Assembly: GCA_003118195.1 (NCBI GenBank)
Contig: BEXV01000041.1
Span: 407,826-471,825 of the forward strand
Source: Hemicentrotus pulcherrimus
Taxonomy: Eukaryota > Echinodermata > Echinoidea > Camarodonta > Strongylocentrotidae
Length of the DNA: 64,000 nt
Reading direction: 5' to 3'
A program made the position numbers and the translations under genes. Under the pieces are notes generated by a model, which saw nothing but the letters and a program-made list of their open reading frames with translations, searched no databases and was not told where the DNA came from. Below, piece by piece: positions 27,501 through 40,074 of the stretch; the first letter of the stretch is position 1, and each line of letters opens with the position of its first letter.

Positions 27501-30500
27501 AAGACTAAGACTACAAACACAGGCATGAAAATTATGCAACTTGGTTAAAACCCGTTATGAATTACACATAAGAAATTCTCACGGATGTTTCCTGAAACAC
27601 CTGTAACTACATGTAACAATACAATGTAATAGGTGATATGAGAATCTCAAGCCAAAAATAGACAAATGGTAGAAATATAACTAAAATGGCACAAACAGAA
27701 GCTCCTCCAATCAATATGTAAGACTTACCTTTTCTTACAATGGAACTAGATAATGATATCAAACTCAAGCTGAGTTAAGATCAATTGACAGAGCAATCAC
27801 AACTCTTGCCCTGCAAAACTTTTTATGAATGCAGAAATTCAAATCGGCAGTACATTGATGATCTACCTCTATTTTACACTCACCAACACCATACTCCCCA
27901 TAACGCCAGCATATGTACTGACGAGAATTCCTCAATGATATTTGGTACATTGATATCCATTTTTAGTTTCTTGAAGGGATTCTTCAGGGTAACTGCCCAC
28001 TTTCCAATCGGCATGGTGACTGTTGATGCTTAGAGTATCCAACAAAAAAAGACCAATGCGATCACAAATATCCTCTTTGATCCGGCTTGATTTTAGCTCA
28101 ATATATGTAGGATGGTAGCAGAAAGTCCAGAAACCATGACAAAAATCCTTAGAATGATAAGACAAGAAGATCCTGGAGGATGATAGGTAACAAACCAATG
28201 ACCAAATCAGTACAGTTCTGGTCAGCCAATTTCTCCAAATCTTGAAGGTGATGGTTTAATGCAGTTCTTTGTTCCCTCAACCCCTATGATCTTTGCACAA
28301 CACCTGATAACTTGCAGATCTTGACAGAGAAGATTGGAACCTAACATCAAAGGGTGGTTTTCTTCCACAGAAGCTGCTTGTCTAATTTCCTTTCAATGTC
28401 CAACAAGTGTTCAGGTTGAAAGTGAATCAGTACTCCCAACAAATCCTGATTCCTTTCTTCTATGAATATCAATCCATTTAGAGATTATCCTTCTCATATG
28501 TAATTAGGACAGGTAGATGATTGAGCCAACAGGACTCCACTGGCGATCCGGCACAGAGCTAGTCTTATCCTCCTCAATCACGGCGTTGCATCAACTCATC
28601 AAACACAAGCAGCCTGACAGGTTGCAGGTTTGATACGAATTGAAAGTGCAGCCTTCTTCAAAACATAGACATGGCTCTCATAGAATCTGTCCTCACCAGA
28701 ACCCAACGTCCTTCACATAAAACATCAATAAGAGGGCATGGGGAGGATCCACCCGGGACCTTCGTAATGGGACTGGTCGACGACGACTCGTTTCTACAGG
28801 AGTTTCCAACAGTTGGATAGCCAGAGGTGGCATGACATCAATTTTGGCCTTGCTTGAGTTTCCTCAAAACAACTTCATTTCCCTTCTGTAACCTATTTTT
28901 GGTCCTTCCCTATGCGCATCTCAAACCTTCTCCATGTTCCCCAGCCAATACTGCCTGTCATGGGTTGCTCTCCCTCAGCATTTTCATGAGTCGAGTGAGC
29001 ATAGCTCTGACAAAGCGCTACTTGGCATCCAAGACTATACACTCTGGCACACGCAGACACAATAGTGTGCAAAATTGGGCTAGAGCTCGTCACTGTCATT
29101 TAGACAGCGTATTTCGAGGGGAAGGGAGTAATTTACTACCCGTTTGTGAATCGCCTTCAAAATAAGGATTCTATTTCTATATCCCAGAGAGGGGGCGCAA
29201 GAGCATTTCTTGATAAGTCATATCCATGAGCCACAGTGACCTTATACACAGTATAATGCAGCCTATAAATTAATATGAACGCATTATTGTTGGTGTATGA
29301 GATATATTTGTCCTTTTCTACTCTTTAAAGAAACCTCACTAAACCTCACTATCAGTGATGACATTTAGATCTAAATCATCCATATACGAGGATTTCTGAT
29401 CAGTCTGCTTTGCAAGTCTAAAGAGGAAAAAATTGATTACAATTAAATAACTCAAAACTGTCATTTGAACAGCAAATTCTTACCTCAAGCTCTCAATTGG
29501 TAGAAACAGTGCTAAGTTCTCTCTGGTCAACATGCATTACTAAACATACAAACTGCTTTCCTCAAACTAATTAGTGATTTATATCTAATAAACAAGTGTT
29601 GATCTCCTGTTAAATCATCACCTCTTTTAAGAACAGTGTTCCAGTATGTCTCTTGCAAAGTTATAAATCAGAAATATGAATGACTTCAATGCTGTAACAT
29701 TTTACTGATCTTTGGAAATAAACGAGACTACCTATCTTAATATATGGAGGTGTTTCCTAGAAAGATCATATTATAACCTGCACACTGAAGAAGAAAAAAA
29801 TCATCACAACTAAATTTTGTGGTTTTATTTCATTTTTCCTTTCAAATGAGATCCATTATCTCATTATACCTGATACACAGGACATAGCTAATCCTCAATT
29901 ATTGGTCAAATGAATAGCCCGACCCTCCATTACTGGCAAACTTATTCCCCACTTCCATGTGACGAATCCATATTAAGTTAATAAACCCAATTTATTTTCC
30001 TTTTTTTACCCAAGCTGAGGGGATTTCCATAGGGATGTAACAACAGCAGTAAAGCACAGAGCAATCTTACCTATATCCTGCTTTCTTTTTGAAAATATAT
30101 TATGTTTCAATATCATCACTCTTATATTATGTTTCAATATCATCACTCTTTTTGAGATGACGTAGATTAATGTTTGGCTTTTTCCTCAAGAAGGTTGGAA
30201 GTCAAGGGTTGAGAGCAAGAAGGATGTTCATTTTATAGTTTAACATGGTGTTAAAGCTCTTTTTGCTATCAACACACATGTTGAAGGTGTAATGCCAACA
30301 CAGTCTGACTTTGAAAAGAGATGCAGATATGGACATTTCAACAATCAAAATCGGGAAAAGGTAATAATTTCAAATGTCCATAAAAAAAGTTTGTACCATC
30401 AGAAACGAAATAAATTGTAAAAGACAGCAATTTATAGCAGACACTTAGATAAGATACTGAATACCTTCATATGAAAGTAAGGCTCTATCTCATTTGTATC

Positions 30501-33500
30501 ACAAACTTTTCATAAATCATATGACACATGAAATCCATCATCTTTCAAAGTTTCCATTTTTGTAAATCCATTGTTATCCCACTTCAAATAAGTACTACTA
30601 TATCAAATAAATTGTGGTGTATAATCATTTCTGTTACAGACAAGACTCATAAAGTGGAGAAAAAGTCAATCTACTGATGACGGCCATTCACTGGGTCTAT
30701 TTCCTTATTGTAAACCAGTCATAAGACAAGTATTCTTGACCTTATCATATCAAGTTCTCACCATGCTGGATAACTGCAGGAAATAGATTTTACGACAACT
30801 CTGTAGTTACCTGAGTGATGATGGTGTCACATCATGGGTCCTAGCATGGACCTAATGGATCACGTATCAAAATAGAATTAATGACTCTGTGTGTAATAAG
30901 AACAAGTACTAAAGGATCTACAGGTGAAAATAATGCCCTTTAGCTTGGGTCATAGTCCAGGGGGTGTTTCACAAAGATCCTAAGTAGAACTTAACTCTAA
31001 GTTAGAATTAAATGTTATGGAGAGCCATCTGTAGCCTTAAAATAAAATATATTCAGAAGTGAAAATTAAAATATTTTAGACTTTTTATAAATTCCACATC
31101 AAGAACATGAAATCTCCTTGATTATAGAAAATATGGAAGACTAGAATCAACATTTTATGCCTTTTAAAATAACTTTTACAAAATGGTTTCATAGATGCTA
31201 ACAGCTTGCCATAATTTTTAAGTCCAACTTAGAGATAAGTTCAACTTAAGATCTTTGTGAAACACCCCCCTGGTCTTCTATCTGCCTTTCTATTAGGGTT
31301 CCTACACTTCTATGAAAAATAAATTCCATGACTTTTCCATATTGATCAATTATTTTTCATCTCAAAATAAAATGGTAAGCACTAACGTTTCTTTTATACA
31401 GTATTCATGCATTTTTCCTATTTTTCCAATGATTTTCCAGGAATTAAAATATGTTTTTCAAATTTCCATGAGATGTTTCCATGTATTCCAAAAATGCAAG
31501 AACCATGTTCTCTATCAATGATCCACTTTCCTTTATACTAGATTGCCCATTACGCAATAGGCTATAAACTCTGTTTAGAACATCAGGCAAACTCTTATTG
31601 CTTTTTTTACAAGATCATGGCATTTGACTATCAACTTGAGGAATCCCAAACTATTTACAAATGGGCAAAAAGGACACATGCCAAAGACCTTTCATGTCAT
31701 TTATACACATGGGTAAGATACAGGTACAAGCATGTACTTTACCTGGTTGGTAATTCACGCAACAATTCCGTTCCTCGGCGGACAACATTCTCAAGCTTGG
31801 AGAACATTGTCAAAATCCTGGGATCTACAAAGCTCTCGTTCCAATTCCCCCTCCTATATTCTCCTGGTATTCAATCCAAGACTGATATACAGCACAGCAA
31901 CAAAGCTATGTCCGATCTGTCAGCTGCACTCGAGATATGTACATTGTCCGGCAGTAATGCCTCTGCAGCACTTAACGGCGATATCCTATATCACATACCA
32001 GCACTTTGAAGGAGACCATACAAGAAAACCTACCATATATCCTGACATATGCACTGATTAAAACAACAGGCAGACAATTTGCAGCAGGTTTAGTATAGCT
32101 TCACTGCAGTGATATGAGACATGGGATTATACCAAGGGATATGGTTCTCCCTCAGTTTAGCAATGTAGTCTCACATTAAAACCAGCACATAGTCCTCGTG
32201 TATTGTAGTTTATGTGGTATCCACTTAATGTATAGGACCGTTGTATAAAGAGTGCGCATTTTGTCACACCAACATGCAAGCAAATTGGATGTAAACCAAC
32301 TTATTCTCTTCATCTATGATGCACATGCTCTCTCTCTCCATCTATCTCTCTCTATCTCTCTCTCTCTTTCTCTCTCTCTTCTGTCCTCTCTCTCTCTCTC
32401 TCTTTCTCTGTCTTCTGTCCTCTCTCTCTGCTTTCTCTCTTTGTATGCATGTCTCTTCTCCTGTCTCTCTCTTTATAATCAGGAAGTGAAAGTTATTAAT
32501 TGTCTGAAATTGAAACTAAAACTTGACATCAAAGTGATACTTAATAAAGAATAATGGGAAATTTGCACGGATCCCTAATCAAATATCTTGCTATAAATAT
32601 ACAACTCGTTCAGTGGAGAGTCTAAGATATTGTGAATATATTTCATTGTTTGCTTGAGGTAGAAGTGGCTTTGTTTGGCTCGAATTTGACAATCCTTTTT
32701 AGTAGAAGAAAACCAATACAATGCAATCAAAGTACACCCTTGTTTCACTTTTTACTAATCCATTTGTATGCCTACATTGAAGTAGAGACTCAGAGTCATA
32801 TGATGGAACACTGACACACCAGCAGAGGGAGACAAACTTGTATTATTAATCAGTATTGTTGCATGCCAAAGATCTGCAAATTTGCCTATGGTTATTGAAT
32901 GATATAGTTCATTTTCATAACTGAAAAAAAACTGGAGGAATACATTCTGAGGTGAGTAAATGAATATAAAAAAGAAACAATTTCTATTTCTAATAACATT
33001 CAACCAATAAACAGTTTCCCAACCTAGGCAAGGCATGGTGAATACACTTCACAGAGAAATCACTGTTAGGTTTCATCTCTAGCTATAGCCTCATTATTAT
33101 CTCTCATTCAAACAAATGTTAATGGGAAGTACCCTGGATTGATAAAAATAATATCAACTCTGTGTCATATGTGAAAGTACAAATCATTTTTCATTTATAT
33201 TGTTCCTTTTTTCTTTTATAATTATGCACCCCCAGGCTTATAATGCATAATTCCACTCACATCCTTATATATCTGCAATGAATACTCTATCAACAGCATA
33301 AAGATTCCACTTTACATTACTCACTTTGCAGCCATGCTGAAAAGAAAAATGCACCATGAAATAACAACACTTGTTAGGGGTCAAATAAGTGATAAATCTA
33401 CTACATATTCATAAGACTTACCTGAGAACTACAAAGCCCAGAACACCAAGAATGAGACCAAGCAGAACAAAGAGTGCAAAGACCACACCTACGACACGCC

Positions 33501-36500
33501 CAGCATCTTCACCAGGTTTGATTGTACCTCCTGGAAGCAGTCCAGATGTGGGAGCTGATTAAAGAAAAGAAATGATACACAAGTGTCAAAACTGTAGGAA
33601 ACAAATGTTATGACAACATAAATAACAAACAATTCAAACATTTGTTTTGAGCCAAAAGGATATTAACTGATACTAGGGAGGCGTATGAAGATTCTGCCGT
33701 ATTACCCCCAAAAATTCCCAAAAGATACAATTTCAAAAGCATTGTTTAATTAAACAGAATGCTTAAATTTGCTCGATATTGTTATACTTGAGAAAAGAAA
33801 GCGGTTCAATATTTTTTACAATTCTTTTAGACGACACTTTAGAGAAACAGAGTCTTTTGAGTATTACAAGGAGGTAATTTGTTTAAAGATTCTATTGGAT
33901 TTAGGCTCTATTGTCCATGGGCGGTCACCACACAAACATAATGCGATCAAAAGCTATTTTTGCATACAAAATGAACCTGTTACCTTTCACCTTTGTACTC
34001 ATGACCCTAAAATCTAATCAGTTCATTGGCTCAGCAAGATACATATATGTCTTTTCAGTTTAAAGTAAGGTCACTACAATGTGACCCCTAATTTTGAATT
34101 TGGCAGATTTTCACTATGGGCCTCCCTATAACTGATACTCTTTTACACAGATTAGACAGCCTTCTGGATGCAAATTGACAGAAAGTAGCAACCTTTATTC
34201 AATAGTCTATCAATTAAAGAAGTATTAAGTAAACATTGTACAAGCAATATGTATTATACAACTGTACTTTACTAGATTTATATAAAATATATTGCATCTG
34301 AAACAAGAAAACAGCCAGAAGATATGATGCAACGTCCAGTCCAGTGAAAAAAACTCCTCAGTCCTTAACCTGACATCTAGTTACAACTTTAACCCTTACA
34401 AGGGCTACATTTTTGATGAATAAAGCCTGGATAGAAATGTTTCCAAAGATTGTTTTGGCCCACCAACAAATATAGTTCAGAAAGCAAGGATATAAATTTC
34501 ATAATATAGGATTGGATCAAAATTACTTACGAACATACGCCATGACGAATCTCTGAGGTAAGGATGCCTCACCCTGGAGGAGACCCCTGCCAAGAAATGT
34601 GCTCATCGTAAACGCTCTCACTGTGACCTCATACGTGGCATCGTCCTGCAGGTTACGCAGGAGACGTGAGGTGTTGGTGATCTCAGCTGCGAGCATGGGT
34701 GTGGAGACATTGATGTCTCGGTAGGAGACAGTGTAACTGTCGATTGAGTTGTAGAAGGTAAAGGGCTCCATCCAGGAGATGCGGGCCGTGCCGGGGCCGA
34801 TGATGGTGATGGTGATGTTGTGAGGCTCACTGGGAGCTGAAGATGAGATGTTCAGAAAATGATAAGAAAAAGAAAATGAACATGCAATATATCCTCAGAA
34901 GTGCTTTAAAAGAATTGAAACAAGCATTATTTCCTAACACACTCACTTTATATACTCTATAGTGCTCTGAAAACAACTAGAATAACAGAAATATATATGA
35001 AAACAAATAAATTTAGAAACAGCTGTTGTGCCACATAAGAAATTCACCTGTCTCAGGTTCGCAAAATTGGGAAACAATGGCAGAACCAGGCTTAAAATTC
35101 ATACATCAGACCCAAAAAACACTTGTCAAATACACATCAATTTCTTTTTTAATTCCCAAATAATGAATGCATACAAGAAGCACAAGAGTTTCAAACCTAC
35201 AGACAGACCTGCACTTTGCATATATCCATGATGCATACAGCAATACATGACACTGAAGTGACTGAACCAATCACACCATCAATTCGTATTCAATTCACCA
35301 ACATGAGCAAAGTATGTGGGGCAAAAGATTACTCAAGCTCTGGTACCTTACCATGAAATACTAGGATTAGAAAGACAGGTATAGAGAACAAATGGTCCAT
35401 GGCTGCCTACACCTATTCATGACCAACACGTAAGTCAGAAAGACAAGTGAAATACTGTATGGATCAGTTCAGTTGAAACTATCAGACTGCCTCGATAGAC
35501 TCTCATCGATCAAGTCAATGTCATGGCACTGAGATTAATTCTGATCCTAAATTTGGGTGTAAGAGCTTCGGAAAGGAAACTTCTCATGAACTCATACACA
35601 TGAAGGAGTTGAGAATCCTTCATTTCCTCAAAAATACCTCACAAATACAAAATTTGACCACACCAAATTGATCTTATTTCAATCTCTCTGGGATTACTGC
35701 AAGGTATCATTTCCAAGATATAAATTGAAAACGTGGCCATGTCTCTCTTTGGCATCATGCTTCATACACGCAGCTTCAAAACTTCATCCATATCATGTAT
35801 GGCTTGTAATACACATTACAATTTATAATACTGGGGTCTTTGCCACATTTAAATCACACCTCTAGATTTCTCTACTAAGATGAATATATTCCTGTCACTG
35901 TTAAATAGAAGTACATTGAACAAAAACTAACTCAAATATACACCGATGTCGGCAATAAACTATTCCAACTATTCACAGATTTTTGACACCAGAAGAAGGC
36001 TAGTTTAATGTTTTGAGCTTTCCACAAGCAGCTAACCATTCATCTCCTTAAGTTTTTTTTTTCCACTATCAAAGTTATATTCCACCAACCACCTTTAAAG
36101 TGACCAATGTACCAAAGAACATTATCCCTTGTCCTCAATTACCCCTACCTAATGTTCAAAACTTTAAAGAACAATCTCTGAAGACTGATATAAGCTGACC
36201 AGCCTTCCAGAAACCCTGCCTCAATGGAGAGACCAGGTATGAGGCGCTTGGTGGACTCGTGTCTAATAGTACTCCCCCCTTTACATTTACTAAATTGTCA
36301 TCCATGCTTGACAAAGCTTAGTATTGCATATGATAGCACAATTGGCAGTCAGAGCATTTATACCTTGGAAATTTCTAAACTGACATAATTTTGAACCCTT
36401 GCCATTTTCCCTGAAGTACCACAAACAAAAGAATCATCAGCGAAAACAATTGACTAACGTACTGTATGTAGCCAATTAAAGGTAATTTTTAATAAAATTA

Positions 36501-39500
36501 GTTATCAAAATTTGATTCACACTCAGAACACCATCTCAAGAAAGTCATCAAACTAAGTTAAAATATCATCCATTACCCAAATCTCCTCAAAACAAAGTCC
36601 AAAAGATAAAGCAACTTGTCACAAAGATTCCGCATCAAGTCCAGAGGTCCTTCAGAAACCCCAACTAAACAAAGAGACCTGTACTGATGTGAATGGTCCT
36701 GTAGTCATTTGAAAATCCTGATTAACTGAAGAGACCTAAAGCTGATGTGATGAGTCCAATGGCCATTCAGAAACCCTGACAAAATGGAGAGACCTGCCTG
36801 ATGTGGACAATGGACCTGTCACAAATGAGACAATTCACACCAACTTGTCCACCTCTTGGCAGAAAACATACTATTTTGATAATCCAATGAAGGGAGGGAC
36901 AATAATCAATTCCTGGACATACAGAGGGAGAGAAAGAGGAGGGGGACAGACATACAGAGCCACAGAGAAAGACAGAGACAGACAGACAGATAGACAGACA
37001 CAGAGAGAGAAATAGTGTGGAGGAGCAAATAAGGTAACACAAGGTACACTATCTCTTTCATTAAATTCCATTAGAAGTAAATAGGTGTTAATGGTTCTAT
37101 AAGAGACAGAGCCATGGACCTGGGAGACAGCTGCCTTCAACATAATCAACTTATCATCACAGTCACATGAAGAAATACATTATGAGCAACAGACCTAGCT
37201 CCCAGGGCTGAGACTTAAAACAATTCCATTCACAATTATTCCATGCAAATCTTCTTCTTTTTTTTCCTTCATCATGTCAAACTTGCTGACAAAAGTCTTT
37301 GTGAAGAGTTAATAATCTTAATACATTAACACATTTCAGAAGCTAACTAGATGGAACCTTGACTGCACGCGGAGGGGGGGGGGGGCATGTGCATCAGACC
37401 CCTGTAATGCCTCGGTCACACCTTTGCGTATTTGGCTGCGTATTGCTGCATATTTATGGCAAGCCCTTTTAACATTTATTTCTATTTCTTGATATCAAAA
37501 ATTCACAGAAAATCATTTCTTGATACAAAAAATAGGAATAAATGTTAAAACGGCTTGCCATAAATACGCAGCAATACGCAAGCCAAATACGCAAAGGTGT
37601 GACTGAGGCATTAGGGTCCAGCCCTGGACAAAAATTGAAATTTCATACAAATGATCAATCAGTTTCATTTTGGCCATTACAATAAGTGGGTTATTGATGT
37701 AGACAAATGCTCATGTACCCTTTACAACTCATTTTATGTATGTTATTACCAAAGAAGAAAAAAAAGTCAGTCAGTCACTCAATAGGGCCTGACAGTGAAG
37801 TCTAGAAAGTAAACATGTTTTCTTGCATAATTTGAATACTACGACACTGCTAATGCTTCAATTTCACAAATAGGACATACGTGAAATATTCATAATTCCT
37901 GCAAAGTTCTACAGAATTTGATGTTGGCTGCAAAAGGAATACATTACCTTTAAATGAGAACAGGAAAATAACATCAAAATCAAACCCTAATGTTGTTTTG
38001 TAATCACTGTTTTCTTGATCATGCGTTTGACAAAATAAAGAATTACAATAATAACAACAACAACAATTTTTTTTTTTTTTATTTTTTTTTTACAGTAATA
38101 CATGTGATATTGAAACCTAAAGATGTGTTTACTATTAATTCAGAATAACAAAGCCTATTTCCCGCTATGGCTTTCTATACCACAGACCATAACTTTAATT
38201 TATTTTTCCTATTACTTAACTATTTCTATGTGAGATAACATGTCTGGATTATGCATGCTGGAGACAAATATATGACACAGTCAACTGATATTTCCCAGAA
38301 GCAGCTCGAAGCCTAATGTGTTAATAGTGTTATAGTTTTAAAGCAGACCTAAGTCTGCAAAGGAAGGAAACAATAACAATGGAAACCAGGATAAAACCTA
38401 ATTACAAAACCTAATTAGTTAACTAAATACCTTTTCTCTACTTTTGATTAGTTGGTTTGTTTTGTTGATAGCTTGTTTTTTAAAGTGGTTTTAGTTCTAC
38501 TTTCAATCTACTTTTGCTGTCCAAAATAACCTCCAGAGCACTTGACCTCTGTAAAGCATTGTAAACATTCATAACTTCACATTTGCATTGATTTAAGAGT
38601 TAAGACAAGGTTGGGCATTGGTAAAATTAAACATGATTTCTGAATTTTTACTATTTGTTTTTATTCCTTTATGAAAAATATAAAGATCACATGAAAATGT
38701 TTATCTCTTGGAATGCTCTTATGTAAGAAGTATGACTAGATGTGAAGGGGCGATAAGTCTAGAGGGATATACACTATACATGAGATAATAGGGTAATCGG
38801 GTCAAGCTCTGGCATAATGCTTGTATCCTATGGCAGGGCATTTTAATTAATTTGCCACTCTCCATCCTGGTGTAGTAAAGTGGATACCTGGTAGTAGTAG
38901 GAAGGAATTCCTTGAATGCTGTGAGCAATAAATTTTGTTTCAGAGCTAGAGCCAGCTTAATACTGGAGTGCATTGAGCATCATATTGTACAATAAGTATG
39001 TTCTGACTACATTTCTGATCATAATGTTGTCCCATGTGCCTATATATTTGTGGATCTACTTTTAGCAAATATCTACCGATAGTCACTCTCTATAACTATG
39101 ATGATTCCAAAACCTCATGACACAACACAATATTCCTAATCAATATACATAAGCAATCATTTCAGAATATTGTAACTCACTTCTGGACACTCTCTTTCAC
39201 AATTACATATATACAAACCACTTACGGTATTTATCCCTTACATATATTTACTATGAGCAAATAGAGCAATACATTTCATTTAAGCTTGTGCTAATCATTG
39301 CTCTTAATTTCCCAGAGAGGCAATTATTCAAAAATCAGTTTCACATTACAAACAATAATTACATCCTAACATGACTATAACTTACACGAGTGTAATCAAG
39401 GGAACTAAGTAATTGAGTCATAATGGTTTGGTCACTCCTGCCACAAGGACTAACATCATGATAAACAAGGAAAAAACCTACAGCTCAGTCTAAATTTTGT

Positions 39501-40034
39501 TGTTAGATTCAACTTTAATCTTTAAACCCGGTTTTAAAATTTTAAATAATAAGGACCAATGTCTTTCAAGGTACATGTAAAGTGTCTTGAAGCACAGATT
39601 AGTCAAGCTAAAAAAAAAAAAAAATTGTGAGATTTCTAATAAGCCATACATGTACATGTAAGTATCAGCCCCTTTTTGAATTTTGAAGCTAAACAAAAAT
39701 GTATAAAAAATTGTGAGATTTCTAATAAGCCATACATGTAAGTATAAGCCCCTTTTTCAATTTATCCTTCACCTACATTTACTTGTCTTAGTCATGTGCT
39801 CTTATATGTGTACAGAAGTAAAGGTAATAGTTCATTTCCTACGAGGGTTAGCATCACCCTAGACACAGCCACAGGGCTGTCATGGCGTCTTTGTCCGCAT
39901 TCTACACATAAGTGACAACCACAACACCTTCGCTTCCCAGCCTTGTAAATGTCTTGTGACCAACATGTCTCATCCCCTCTCTCTCTATCTCTCTCTCTCT
40001 CTCTCTCTCTCCCTGCTCCCTCCCTCTCTTGCTC

Positions 40035-40074
<40 letters not shown>

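Larger units (their letters stand above)
17352..33421 (-). other. 16-kb intron between the transmembrane and juxtamembrane exons
   Basis: The largest intron in the window. It contains CT microsatellites, a TA-flanked inverted-repeat element spanning an assembly gap (20156-20928), a CCCTAA-like tract (21737-21820), two longer MITE-like elements (24547-24924, 30957-31273), a 68-bp tandem array (26145-26400) and two coding-like scraps (27785-29160, 31743-31990). No intact gene is recognised. Confidence 0.75.

Noticed and set aside
31617..32009. 130-codon plus-strand ORF
   Set aside because: No recognisable domain. The more protein-like reading of the same DNA is on the minus strand, so I kept only that as a low-confidence scrap.
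32252..32554. Ser/Leu-rich ORF (also 39949-40146 and 63611-63964 frames)
   Set aside because: Translation of CT/GA simple repeats.
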